From: Cyclobacterium xiamenense
GTDB taxonomy: Bacteria; Bacteroidota; Bacteroidia; Cytophagales; Cyclobacteriaceae
Length of the DNA: 64,000 nt
Assembly (NCBI RefSeq): GCF_009467825.1
Contig: NZ_WIOK01000006.1
Span: 62,001-126,000, forward strand
Direction of reading: 5' to 3'
The position numbers and the translations under genes were made by a program. The notes beneath the pieces were generated by a model. The model saw only the letters and a list, made by a program, of their open reading frames with translations, was not told the origin of the DNA and made no database searches. Below, in pieces: positions 46,001-54,049 of the stretch (position 1 is its first letter; the number at the start of each line of letters is the position of its first letter).

Positions 46001-47385
46001 TACACTTTTCTCAGGTTGGCGTTGGCAAAATCCAACTTGGGTACTTTGACCTCAAACAAGGAGATATCGGTGAGGCTATCTTCGTCTACAATGGGGTTGA
46101 TTTCCACCTCACTGATCGTTACCCGGTCTTCGGCGGAGGACAAGTAGATATTCCGCCCGGTCACCCAATGAATTTCATCCGCCAGGGATATCCTGGCCCG
46201 GTCAATTTCTAAAACTGCATCCCTGGAGTAGAAGAAGCTATTTTCTTTCAACGCTTCATCCTGTCCTATATACACTTCGTCCATGGAAAAATGGATATCT
46301 TCGGCTTCTATGCGATTTTTGTTGGGGTTATTGACGCCTCGCTGTAGAAATTGCCCCCGGTCAATGGTAAGGTCCTTTACGGAAATAGAGGTAAGCACGT
46401 CCCGAATCAGTTCGTACAAATCCGTCGTTCTTCGTTCGTTTTCGAGGGCTGTGCGGTCGGTATACAGCACAAAATCGGGGCCCTCCAGGTTCAGTGAGCC
46501 CACCTTGACCTCTGCTGTCCGAAACATTTCCATGATGTCTGCATCTTCCAGCAGAAGTTGGTCCAGGGAAATTTCGTAGTAGACATCGGCAGACTTTTCG
46601 AGGTCCGGAACCACCTGCAAGGTTTGGGCACTGATTTGCTTGTCCAGGGAAGATACCGCTACCTTCGCTGCCGTAACCCGGTGTATGCTGTCGGATAACA
46701 CGATCTCAAAATCGTCGAAATCCAGGCGGAATCCCTGTAGTCCAAATGGCAGGGCCACTTGCTGTTCTCCACCGACTTGAATGTTCCTGACGTACAAGTT
46801 GGTATTTGAGGCTGAAATCGACTTTTGACTGATGAAGTTTTCTATCAGCAAATTGGCCTGATCCACGTAAAAATCCCCGACCACAATCTCCCGGATTTGC
46901 GTGCCCAGGGATTTTTGAATCTCGTTTTCGAGCAATTGCAGGGGGCTCTCCTCGCTTTCTTCCGCCTCTCCGGATTTTTGGCGGGATTGTACGCTTGGCG
47001 AAGTCAGGCGCAAAGTACCAATGGAAAGGCGGCCGGAGGTTCGGGAATAACCCAAACCCAGCAAATCCAATTGATCGATGGCTATCCGGTAATAGGGGAT
47101 TTTCTCTGCATCAAAAATGGCTGGATCCGTCGGCGTCAGCGAAAAACGCTCGACAAAAATACCCCGCTGAAAAAGCGACAGGTAAATCCGATCAAAGTCG
47201 ACGGCATACTTTCCCTGGGAGACTTCGGCTACCTGCCGCTTGATGAATTCCCTAAAAAGCCAGTCTCCACCAAAATACAAGGTTGCCTGCAACAGCAAGC
47301 CCAGGAGCAAGAGGACACCCAAAACCTTCAACGTGCGTCCCCGGTTTTTTTTCTCCTGCTTGGTATGTACGTTTTCTTCCTCCAT
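43048..47385 (-). CDS. AsmA-like giant beta-rich envelope protein
   Basis: A 1445-residue protein with one N-terminal membrane segment (about residues 19-42, VLGVLLLLGLLLQATLYF) and a long periplasmic part. The part after it begins AEVSQGKYAVDFDRIYLSLF, as in AsmA/TamB-type proteins, and then repeats short strand blocks of the kind LEIEDYALKLSDNLHLFSADRIRID at least eight times (near 350, 560, 720, 930, 1080 and others), each ending in an N-R or P turn. The repeats suggest a long beta-groove of the bridge-like lipid-transfer fold. No tandem partner is adjacent. Role inferred as envelope lipid transport; not proved. Confidence 0.6.
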   Translation of the reverse strand: MEEENVHTKQEKKNRGRTLKVLGVLLLLGLLLQATLYFGGDWLFREFIKRQVAEVSQGKYAVDFDRIYLSLFQRGIFVERFSLTPTDPAIFDAEKIPYYRIAIDQLDLLGLGYSRTSGRLSIGTLRLTSPSVQSRQKSGEAEESEESPLQLLENEIQKSLGTQIREIVVGDFYVDQANLLIENFISQKSISASNTNLYVRNIQVGGEQQVALPFGLQGFRLDFDDFEIVLSDSIHRVTAAKVAVSSLDKQISAQTLQVVPDLEKSADVYYEISLDQLLLEDADIMEMFRTAEVKVGSLNLEGPDFVLYTDRTALENERRTTDLYELIRDVLTSISVKDLTIDRGQFLQRGVNNPNKNRIEAEDIHFSMDEVYIGQDEALKENSFFYSRDAVLEIDRARISLADEIHWVTGRNIYLSSAEDRVTISEVEINPIVDEDSLTDISLFEVKVPKLDFANANLRKVYNEKIVDIGELMIRAPKVAIRDILGSSGNPEEAPKLSSLQQLTQGFLKAIYIQRLEMEEGSLVLDNHLRVRQDSLSFGKIDFVLENFQLDEQQRSDSSSRIFLAENLQLEIEDYALKLSDNLHLFSADRIRIDTRQEQLLINGFRLQPHSPEEVLQLLERYGRTTVLDIEIPEFLATGVDINQAYFQEKLFINHIDIPGPDIQWTKYIPKDDEEQAKLERGDILNLITNYFSVVRIDSLSINEGSFVYDNFANERFRSFAENDIAVNIRNFYLDETVDLADNRTLFAEEVDVNLKNYLFNIANGKYSIVAERITFNSAREEINTFNVRLNPNRYLDSKVSIEASIPELSFRGVDLEAFLFDNTLSLSQLKLTDAGVKLSINRAYGQEEADTEEEEPRSSRNLPKTIEVIQIDSILTSNASFNVAYYQEGKDLDLIRTGINLSVAGFLLDSARLSEGDIASFFSNISLEVDDFSLALKDSIHTLNFSRIGFDSGEEEILVENLRILPNQLEGIRGVPIIRANVPRVSINTRSLQSFQRTGSLDVSLLRLTDPEVRIYLDEEEAITLLQPEQEKEVIQKVLEQLLIRDFSLTGGRLSLIDKADTSRVTAFQNLSLMLSDLNFDFTEKQNISSAFFFNKDFQFELKDYELELPDSLNMLRIGRVLISENELELNDLRFFPKGGTYAYARQVGKQTDVADVYIPRLLVEGLDASRFIAEEKLIARSMTVFSPYAEIFRDKRVTEDTTVVKPMPQQVMEAMGRVFDLDTLIVTNGRLRYREFPEKGMVPGEITFGRMNARMYPFRLGPIEQERDSALVEASFQINDTAELDVDLSMSFASPYPIAVKARVGAFELPVINSILESNAFVTVERGLVREGEWQFVADQDHAIGEMTLKYNDLKVRLLEERTLREAGGRKGILTFVINALAMRKNNPRPIFRRLVASPIYYERIHHKFVFNYLWKATFSGLMGSSGLMQPKIPRKEEEEGTQ

Positions 47386-47465
47386 TTCCGGATCAAGAAT
47401 ACAAAATAAAGTGGATATTATTCAAAATTTGCAGACAAAAGAAGCTTTTATAACAGGGTCTTGAC

Positions 47466-47509
47466 AAAAAAAATCCGGCAACTTCCGTAAAAGGCAAGTT
47501 GCCGGATTT
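47466..47509 (-). terminator. Rho-independent terminator after the tRNA-like RNA
   Basis: A perfect 14-bp stem (aaatccggcaactt / aagttgccggattt, 47471-47508) is followed on the minus strand by a T run. It lies 12 bp past the 3' end of the tRNA-like RNA and supports transcription of that RNA from the minus strand. Confidence 0.9.
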
Positions 47510-47520
47510 CACAAAACCGC

Positions 47521-47661
47521 TGTAGGAGAAGGACTCGAACCTCCACGGAGCTGTTAGGCAACACATTGAGCTCGATGTGTGCTTTATCCAGTACACCGGA
47601 TAAATCCGGATCCTCCACCCCCGAGACAGGAGGGCTTGTCTGCCAATTTCAACATCCTACA
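47521..47661 (-). ncRNA. tRNA-like RNA, class II form with 73-nt branched variable region, anticodon-like GUC
   Basis: On the minus strand: acceptor stem TGTAGGA/TCCTACA, seven pairs (47661-47655 with 47527-47521); D-arm TTG-11 nt-CAA with GG, of the tRNA-Leu kind; anticodon arm CCCTC-CTGTCTC-GGGGG (47634-47618); and T-arm GGAGG-TTCGAGT-CCTTC (47544-47528). The variable region is 73 nt (47617-47545), where 11-23 is usual for class II tRNAs, and seems to be a GGAG/CTCC stem closing two hairpins (CCGGAT-TT-ATCCGG and ACACAT-8 nt-ATGTGT). Base 37 is T, uncommon in working tRNAs. No CCA is encoded. A strong terminator follows. It is not tmRNA (no resume frame) and not tRNA-Sec (anticodon). Confidence 0.65.
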
Positions 47662-47876
47662 GGATAGACTCAAAATCAATTCAGAACCATTACTCGTCAC
47701 GAGGAGTTGCCAAATTTTGTTTTGATTCCTCAAATGTAATAAAACTCGCCTTTGGAAGAAATATTTTCATCAGAAAATGTAGATTTTTTCAGATCGTTCA
47801 ATTCTTTGACCAAAAACAAGTCATTTCTATAAAAATTACGCCGATTTAAAACTTTGGATTAACAAATCAATAACTG

Positions 47877-48911
47877 TCAACCGTCGACTTGAACGTAATT
47901 TCGCCATTTTTCTATCACTGAGGCCATGTCTTCGGGTAATTCACACTCGAAATACAGCTGTTCCCTGCTGATGGGATGAATAAAACCCAGCGATTGTGCA
48001 TGCAGGGCCTGTCGGGGAATGAGTTTGAAGCAATTGCGGACAAAGGAAGTGTACCGGGCATATTGGGTGCCCTTTCTGATTTTATCCCCGCCGTACACGG
48101 CATCGTTAAATAAGGGATGCCCAATGTATTTCATGTGTACGCGTATTTGATGCGTTCTGCCGGTTTCCAGGGAACAACTTATCAAACTCACGTATCGGAA
48201 CTTTTGAAGCAACTTCCAATGGGTGACGGCCGATTTTCCTCCGGTGCCTTCCGGATAGGCCTGCATGATTTTTCGGTCTTTTATCCCCCGGCCTATCGAA
48301 ACATCCACCGTCCCTTCGGCGGTCGCCGGCTCGCCCCATACCAGGGCCAGGTAGGTTCGCTGAATGCTGTGATCAAAAAACTGGCCGGCAAGGTCCGCCA
48401 TCGCCTGTTCGGATTTAGCCACCACGAGCAAGCCGGAGGTATCCTTATCGATTCGGTGAACCAAACCAGGCCTGCCTGTATTGCCGGGAAGTTCGGGAAG
48501 TTGATTGAAGTAATACGCCAGCCCGTTGACCAGCGTACCTGTCCAGTTTCCGTGCGCCGGATGCACCACCATGCCCGCCGGTTTGTTGACTACTAGCAGG
48601 TGATCGTCTTCGTAGCGGATATCCAATGGGATGCGCTCCGGAATTACGTCCGTATCTTTTCGGCTCCGCTCCAATACGAAATAAATGATATCTCCAGCCT
48701 TCGTTTTGTAATTGGCTTTTACAGGTAGCCCATTTACTTTGACAATCCCTGCAGAAATGCTTTGTTGTACCTTGTTTCGGGTACTGTTGGCCACTTTGTC
48801 GGTAATAAACTTATCGATACGCAAGGGCCGCTGCCCGGGATCTACCCGCAGCTCGTAGGGCTCAAAATAGGATTCCTCCTCGGGCAATTCTTCTTCGTGG
48901 GATTCAGTCAT
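47877..48911 (-). CDS. rluD: Ribosomal large subunit pseudouridine synthase D-like (RluD)
   Basis: A 344-residue RluA-family enzyme. An S4-like RNA-binding domain spans about 22-80 (RIDKFITDKVANSTRNKVQQSI). The catalytic region has GRPGLVHRIDKDTSGLLVVAK, with the essential Asp in RIDKDTSG. ETGRTHQIRVHMKYIGHPLFNDAVYGG is the second family block. It makes pseudouridines in helix 69 of 23S rRNA. Divergent to the PLP enzyme at 48978. Confidence 0.93.
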   Translation of the reverse strand: MTESHEEELPEEESYFEPYELRVDPGQRPLRIDKFITDKVANSTRNKVQQSISAGIVKVNGLPVKANYKTKAGDIIYFVLERSRKDTDVIPERIPLDIRYEDDHLLVVNKPAGMVVHPAHGNWTGTLVNGLAYYFNQLPELPGNTGRPGLVHRIDKDTSGLLVVAKSEQAMADLAGQFFDHSIQRTYLALVWGEPATAEGTVDVSIGRGIKDRKIMQAYPEGTGGKSAVTHWKLLQKFRYVSLISCSLETGRTHQIRVHMKYIGHPLFNDAVYGGDKIRKGTQYARYTSFVRNCFKLIPRQALHAQSLGFIHPISREQLYFECELPEDMASVIEKWRNYVQVDG

Positions 48912-48977
48912 GGCACAAAATTAGGATATGATAAAAAACTATAAGACTTTTAACGCAAAATCACCAAATTATTTCCC

Positions 48978-49886
48978 TTGGAACCTGCCAATAGTCCCCT
49001 GTACCAACCCCTTCACCTGCCTATTCTTGAAGAAAAGGAGGTGCAGGTGACGGTAAAGCGACTGGATCGGATGCATCCCAGCCTGCAGGGCAATAAGTAC
49101 TACAAGTTACGCTACAATATCCGGGAAGCAATAAAGCAGGACGTTAAAACGGTTTTAACATTCGGAGGCGCTTATTCCAACCATATCCATGCCACTGCTT
49201 TCGCCTGCAAGCAGGCTGGACTGCGGTCCATTGGTCTCATACGGGGAGAAATCTCCCAGCCCCTCAACCCGACCCTTTCCGACGCCGTCAAAAACGGCAT
49301 GGAATTACACCCGCTCTCGCGCTCGGAATACCGGGAAAAACAATCCCAAGCCCTATTGGAGTCACTCGGACGGAAATTTGGGGAGTTTTACCTGATCCCT
49401 GAAGGCGGCACCAACGCGCTGGCCATTCAGGGCACGCAGGAAATTTTGACGGGAGCCGACACTTCCATGGACGTTATCGCCTTGCCCGTGGGTACCGGAG
49501 GCACCTTTGCCGGCGTAGCCAGTCGTGCACGGCCCGGGCAACAGGTCCTTGGTTTCTCTGCACTCAAAGGCGACTTTATTCGCAAGGAGGTAGCCCAACT
49601 CATGCATACGCACGGAATTCAGCCCCGCTGCACCTGGGAAATTCGCACAGACTTCCACTTTGGCGGCTATGCCCGGTTCAATACAGAGCTGATTGATTTT
49701 CTCCGAGACATGCGCCTGCAGGCAAAACTACCCCTGGACCCGGTATATACTGGGAAAATGGTATGGGGTCTGCTGGCATTGGTCCAGGCAGATCATTTCC
49801 CGAAAGGCAGCCGCTTACTGGTCTTGCATACGGGAGGGTTACAAGGAATTCGGGGATTCAACGAGCGGCATGGATCGCAGCTTTGA
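48978..49886 (+). CDS. PLP-dependent ACC deaminase/D-cysteine desulfhydrase family protein
   Basis: A 302-residue fold-type II PLP enzyme. The catalytic Lys is in SLQGNKYYKL (near residue 39), followed by LTFGGAYSNHIHATAFA (Ser/Asn phosphate site) and FYLIPEGGTNALAIQG. The glycine-rich PLP phosphate loop is IALPVGTGGTFAGV. Members remove the amino group of D-cysteine or 1-aminocyclopropane-1-carboxylate; which one cannot be told. It ends 5 bp before the convergent kynurenine monooxygenase gene. Confidence 0.88.
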   Translation: MEPANSPLYQPLHLPILEEKEVQVTVKRLDRMHPSLQGNKYYKLRYNIREAIKQDVKTVLTFGGAYSNHIHATAFACKQAGLRSIGLIRGEISQPLNPTLSDAVKNGMELHPLSRSEYREKQSQALLESLGRKFGEFYLIPEGGTNALAIQGTQEILTGADTSMDVIALPVGTGGTFAGVASRARPGQQVLGFSALKGDFIRKEVAQLMHTHGIQPRCTWEIRTDFHFGGYARFNTELIDFLRDMRLQAKLPLDPVYTGKMVWGLLALVQADHFPKGSRLLVLHTGGLQGIRGFNERHGSQL

Positions 49887-49891
49887 TTGCA

Positions 49892-51244
49892 TCAAACGGC
49901 ACCGGCGACCTCGACCTGATGCAGGATGTCTTCGTAATCCAGCCGATCCCAGTTTTGGGTGATCAGTGGATCACGCATCACCTGATCCATTACTTTCTCC
50001 TGTATTTTTCCGATAGCATACGCTTCCGAATACTTCATGTCCGAAAAGGTAACCATGCTGTACAAGGGCACCCATTCTTTAGGAAAGAGTTCGTGTAGGC
50101 GTGCTTCAATCTTTTTTCGGATCAAAAATTTCGGATCGGCCACATTGTCACTCATTTCTACGAAATTGTCCATCGCCAGCTGACAGATGGCATCGGTGTC
50201 GGGTTTTCTGCCTTTCTGAAATTTTTCAAAAACCAAATCCCAGGAAAACGTACCGTATTTTTCCACCAATCCATCCAAAATGTAGCAGTCTTCAAAACCA
50301 CAGTTCATGCCCTGTCCGTAAAACGGCACCATGGCATGGGCTGCATCCCCGATCAACAGGGCATTGTTTTCGGTCCAGGGATAACATTCGGTATTGATTA
50401 AGGCCGCCGTGGGATTTCTCCGGAAATCTTCCAGAAGATTTGGCATCAGCGCATGGGCATCGTTGAAATGCGTTTTAAACACCTGGTCCACGTCCTGATC
50501 ATCGTGTATGTTTTCAAAACTCACTTTGTATCCTTCAAAAGGCAAAAACAGGGTGCAGGTGAAGGATTTGTCCAGGTTTGGCAAGGCAATTAGCATAAAT
50601 TTGCCCCTGGGCCAAATGTGCAAGGCGTTTGGATCCATGGCAAAGTCCCCGTTTGGTGCAGGAGGAATCGATAGTTCCTTATAGCCGTGGGAAATGTATT
50701 GCTGTTTGAAGTTAAAGCGAAGTTGGCTTTGGAAGGCATTCCTCAGAGAAGAATAGGCACCATCCGAACCGATCAACACCTCAGAGAGGACGGTTTTTGC
50801 ACTACCATCCGGTAAACTAAACCTGACTTCCCGGTTGCCTACCTGCACGTGCTCCACCTTGTGTTCGAAATGAAGCCGGGCCCCCTGCGCCTCCGCTTCG
50901 TCCAGCAAAAGCTTATTGAAGGAATTTCTACTAATGGAATAGATGGCTTGGTTGTCCTTCCCATAGGGTTGGAAAAACGTATTTCCATGCTCGTCGTGGA
51001 TCCTCCTTCCGTACATGGGCTGGGTGTAGGGCAAAACTTTTTCACGGATACCGGCTTTTTCCAGGGCTTTCCAGCCCCGGAAACTCAAGGCCATATTGAT
51101 TGAGCGCCCTTCACCGGATGAATCCATCTTCCGCCAATCTTTGCGCTTTTCGTAAATGGAAACGTCCAGGCCTCTTTTTCTCAGGTAGATGGCCAGCAGG
51201 GAACCAATCAATCCTGCCCCCAATAGGTCAATTTTTTCTTTCAT
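49892..51244 (-). CDS. kmo: Kynurenine 3-monooxygenase
   Basis: A 450-residue FAD enzyme. The start at 51244 gives MKEKIDLLGAGLIGSLLA with the FAD Rossmann glycines (GAGLIGS); the ATG at 51256 adds four residues. GEGRSINMALSFRGWKAL is the KMO substrate/FAD block, VLIGSDGAYSSLRNAF is the DG motif, and ALLIGDAAHAMVPFYGQGMNCGFEDC is the GD motif that binds FAD ribitol. It hydroxylates kynurenine using NADPH and O2. It follows kynureninase by 34 bp on the same strand, with 3-hydroxyanthranilate dioxygenase before that, so it is a kynurenine operon. A C-terminal membrane segment, seen in eukaryotic KMO, is not obvious. Confidence 0.93.
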   Translation of the reverse strand: MKEKIDLLGAGLIGSLLAIYLRKRGLDVSIYEKRKDWRKMDSSGEGRSINMALSFRGWKALEKAGIREKVLPYTQPMYGRRIHDEHGNTFFQPYGKDNQAIYSISRNSFNKLLLDEAEAQGARLHFEHKVEHVQVGNREVRFSLPDGSAKTVLSEVLIGSDGAYSSLRNAFQSQLRFNFKQQYISHGYKELSIPPAPNGDFAMDPNALHIWPRGKFMLIALPNLDKSFTCTLFLPFEGYKVSFENIHDDQDVDQVFKTHFNDAHALMPNLLEDFRRNPTAALINTECYPWTENNALLIGDAAHAMVPFYGQGMNCGFEDCYILDGLVEKYGTFSWDLVFEKFQKGRKPDTDAICQLAMDNFVEMSDNVADPKFLIRKKIEARLHELFPKEWVPLYSMVTFSDMKYSEAYAIGKIQEKVMDQVMRDPLITQNWDRLDYEDILHQVEVAGAV

Positions 51245-51278
51245 GATGTTGTTCAATAGGTTATTGGACCTTCACTTG

Positions 51279-52559
51279 CTAACGTTTCAGCGATTCCGAC
51301 AGGATCTCTCCAAATGCGTAGACATCCTGAAAACTGTTGTAAAGCGGCACCGGTGCGAGCCGAACCACGTTGGGATTTCTCCAGTCGGCTACCAGTCCGT
51401 TTTTAGTCCATGTATCGACTAGTGTTTTGCCTCCTTTGTGTACAAGAAGCGACAATTGGCACCCTCTATCCGTTGGTTTTGAAGGGGTTATTATTTCAAA
51501 CACATCCCGGGCAGCAATTGTTTCACGGATTACAAACTCCAGATAACCGGTCAATAGTTCAGATTTTGCCCGTATTTTTTCCATGCCGGCCGCTTCAAAA
51601 ATATCCAGGGATGCCTGCAGTGCCGCCAACCCAAATACCGGGTCGTTGCTCAAGAGCCAGCCATCCGCCCCTGACATGGGGATAAAGCCCTTTTCCATCG
51701 CAAAACGCTTTTCCTCCAAATGTCCCCACCATCCGGCAAACCGCGGAATTCCGGGATCCTTGCCATGCTTGCGGTGAACAAAAATGCCGGACACGTTCCC
51801 AGGGCCTGCATTCAGGTATTTGTAACTGCACCAGGTAGCAAAGTCCACCTCCCAGTCATGCAGGGACAAGGGTACGTTGCCGATGGCATGCGCCAAATCA
51901 ACGCCCACCGGTATTCCGTAAAGTCGCGCTTCCCTGCTGATGGCTGCCATGTCAAAGCACTGCCCGGTGTAGTACTGCACTCCGGGAAGCATGACCAGGG
52001 CCAGTTCCTCTTTGTGTTGGCGAATCGTCTCCAGAATATCGGCCGTATGGAGCAGGTGTTCTCCCGGTCGCGGTGCAATTTCCAACAGGGCTTCGTCCGG
52101 CTGGTACCCATGGTAGCTGACCTGGGATTCCAGTACGTACTGATCCGAGGGGAAGGCTCCCGCTTCGCACAGCACCTTGAATCGTTTGCCCTGCGGACGG
52201 TAAAAGGAGACGAGCAAAAGGTGCAAATTAACGGAGAGCCCATTCATGGCCACCACCTCATCGGGCGCTGCGCCAAGCAAACGGGCAAGCTGCGGCTTGG
52301 ATGGCTTGCGTGCATCCACCCAGGGCACCTCCCCTTCAAAATGACCGTCAACGCCCTTATCCGCCCATTTTTGCAGTTCGGCATCCAGGTAGGAGGCCAC
52401 CGTGCGGGGCTGCAGCCCCAGGGAATTGCCGCAAAAATAGATGGCCGTCTTCCCCTTTTTTTGGGGAAGAAAAAACTGATCCCGAAAGCCTTTCAATGGA
52501 TCTTTTTTATCCATTTCCTCGGCAAATTCCCGGGTTAACTCGTAGGCAGCGTTGGGCAT
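51279..52559 (-). CDS. kynU: Kynureninase
   Basis: A 426-residue PLP enzyme that splits kynurenine or 3-hydroxykynurenine into alanine and (3-hydroxy)anthranilate. Family blocks are IYFCGNSLGLQPRTV, PWVDARKPSKPQLARLLGA, VGVDLAHAIGNVPLSLHDW (PLP ring Asp) and FATWCSYKYLNAGPGNVSG (PLP Lys). The C-terminal domain ends VVRLAPVPLYNSFQDVYAF. Length is normal. Middle gene of the three-gene kynurenine operon. Confidence 0.96.
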   Translation of the reverse strand: MPNAAYELTREFAEEMDKKDPLKGFRDQFFLPQKKGKTAIYFCGNSLGLQPRTVASYLDAELQKWADKGVDGHFEGEVPWVDARKPSKPQLARLLGAAPDEVVAMNGLSVNLHLLLVSFYRPQGKRFKVLCEAGAFPSDQYVLESQVSYHGYQPDEALLEIAPRPGEHLLHTADILETIRQHKEELALVMLPGVQYYTGQCFDMAAISREARLYGIPVGVDLAHAIGNVPLSLHDWEVDFATWCSYKYLNAGPGNVSGIFVHRKHGKDPGIPRFAGWWGHLEEKRFAMEKGFIPMSGADGWLLSNDPVFGLAALQASLDIFEAAGMEKIRAKSELLTGYLEFVIRETIAARDVFEIITPSKPTDRGCQLSLLVHKGGKTLVDTWTKNGLVADWRNPNVVRLAPVPLYNSFQDVYAFGEILSESLKR

Positions 52560-52602
52560 AGGTTCGTTGGTAAAGGCAAGGTGGTGACGGAAGTGACCCC
52601 TG

Positions 52603-53115
52603 CTATTTCTTCATAACGGTCCCGCATTTCTCGCAGGTAGTATGCGTGGGGTGGGCCCAAAAGCGTTCCATAATCGGAGGCAATTGGTTGACGATATCCG
52701 TGATGGTTGCGTATTCCTCGTATAATTTATGCCCGCAGTTTTCACAAAACCACAAAAATCCGTCCTTTTCTCCCGGGTTGCGGTACCTTTCAATGACCAG
52801 GCCAACGGTATTGGCTGGTCTGCGAGGGCTATGGGGGGTTCGCGGAGGCAATAAAAACACCTCTCCTTCTTTTATGGGTATGTCTTTCATGACGCCCTCG
52901 TCCACCACCTTCAAGGTAATATCTCCCTCCACCTGGTAGAAAAATTCCTCCCCTTCGTTGTAATGGTAATCTTTTCGGGCATTGGGACCGCCAACGACCA
53001 TGACGATAAAATCCTCGTTTTTGAGGTACATCTGCTGATTTCCTACCGGGGGTTTGAGCAGGTGGCGGTTATCGTCAATCCATTTGGTAAAATTAATTGG
53101 TTGGGAAATGGGCAT
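52603..53115 (-). CDS. nbaC: 3-hydroxyanthranilate 3,4-dioxygenase
   Basis: A 170-residue cupin dioxygenase that opens 3-hydroxyanthranilate to 2-amino-3-carboxymuconate semialdehyde. The iron ligands are in YHYNEGEEFFYQVEG (His, Glu) and LPPRTPHSPRRP (His). The C-terminus has the second, rubredoxin-like metal site formed by FCENCGHK and TTCEKCGT, present in bacterial enzymes. First gene of the kynurenine operon; its product can become quinolinate for NAD or be broken down further. Confidence 0.95.
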   Translation of the reverse strand: MPISQPINFTKWIDDNRHLLKPPVGNQQMYLKNEDFIVMVVGGPNARKDYHYNEGEEFFYQVEGDITLKVVDEGVMKDIPIKEGEVFLLPPRTPHSPRRPANTVGLVIERYRNPGEKDGFLWFCENCGHKLYEEYATITDIVNQLPPIMERFWAHPTHTTCEKCGTVMKK

Positions 53116-53376
53116 GGCATCTGTAATTTATGTGAACATTCTCCTCGGAACACCGGATAGCACCGATAGAAGGCAACGGGAATCCAAGCCAGGATCCGCG
53201 ATCAACCTTCGCTTTCTCCGATTTTTCGTCCCGCGTCTCGCTGCCAAAATTATAAAAAAAATCCAATTTTACACCCGAAGTACTGCAGCAATTCTTTTTT
53301 ACAAAAAATCAGCGGGGGAATATCCGGAACCAACACCCAAAAACGCCCTCTCCGATGAAAATAAGGGAAAATTACG

Positions 53377-53384
53377 TAGTTTTG
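53377..53384 (+). promoter_or_regulatory. Minus-7 box before the TPK-like gene
   Basis: TAGTTTTG fits TAnnTTTG and lies 44 bp before the ATG at 53429. It supports that start rather than the long open extension to 53054, which runs antisense over the dioxygenase gene. Confidence 0.5.
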
Positions 53385-53428
53385 CCCCGACTATCGACAC
53401 GCTCCCTGTAAAAATCCATGATGCATCC

Positions 53429-54049
53429 ATGTCTTCCCACCACGTAGTACGCGAACAGCAGGAACCGGCCTTGTTGCTACTCGGTCCGGCGGACTGGAAC
53501 ATTGCGGAACTTCCTCAATTGTTGGAATGGGTTCCGACGATCCTCGTCACCGAAGAAAACGTGCAAGAAGTAAGCTCAACGGGCATCAAGGTAGATGTGG
53601 TCCTGGCCGATCCCAACTTTGCGAAACAACATCCCAACCTGGCGGAGGAACAGTTCCCCCTGCGTTTTCTTCCGGCCAAAAAAACGCATTACCTGCCTGT
53701 CGCCCTGGATTTTCTGATCCGATCCGGGCATGCTGCGGTCAATATCCTGCCCTTTGACCCGCTGCACTGTTCCCAATTGGAGCCGTATTTTGCCCAACTG
53801 GATCTTGTCTTCTTCAACAGTGGCGTGCGGTATTTCCCGGCCAAAGACGGTCGTCTAAAAAAATGGTTGCCTGCCTGCACCCTTCAGGTGCTTGGAGAAG
53901 AGGGACAGCTTATCGAACACCGTTCACCCGAAGGCAGCGAAATCTTTCCCATTCGGTACCTTACCAGCCTGGAGCTGACAGAGGGTCTGCATGCCTTTTC
54001 CAGCAACCGTCCTTTTTGGCTGGGCGCCGCTGCTAGCGACTCAGGATAG
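53429..54049 (+). CDS. Thiamine pyrophosphokinase-like protein lacking the catalytic aspartate motif
   Basis: The chosen start gives MSSHHVVREQQEPALLLLG, which resembles the start of Cytophagales thiamine pyrophosphokinase-like proteins (206 residues). The middle follows their layout (LLEWVPTILVTEENVQEV, then GIKVDVVLADPN), but the usual GDxDS Mg/ATP motif is replaced by ADPN, and the KTDLEKA block reads KKTHYLPVA. So the fold may be kept while the kinase activity is lost. It overlaps prmC tail to tail by 9 bp. The long extension upstream is discarded because it has no family match. Assignment by recalled pattern; moderate certainty. Confidence 0.5.
   Translation: MSSHHVVREQQEPALLLLGPADWNIAELPQLLEWVPTILVTEENVQEVSSTGIKVDVVLADPNFAKQHPNLAEEQFPLRFLPAKKTHYLPVALDFLIRSGHAAVNILPFDPLHCSQLEPYFAQLDLVFFNSGVRYFPAKDGRLKKWLPACTLQVLGEEGQLIEHRSPEGSEIFPIRYLTSLELTEGLHAFSSNRPFWLGAAASDSG

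Noticed and set aside
53054-53428. Open N-terminal extension of the TPK-like gene
   Set aside because: It runs over the antisense strand of the dioxygenase gene, has no recognisable domain, and a promoter box and family-like start lie downstream at 53377 and 53429.
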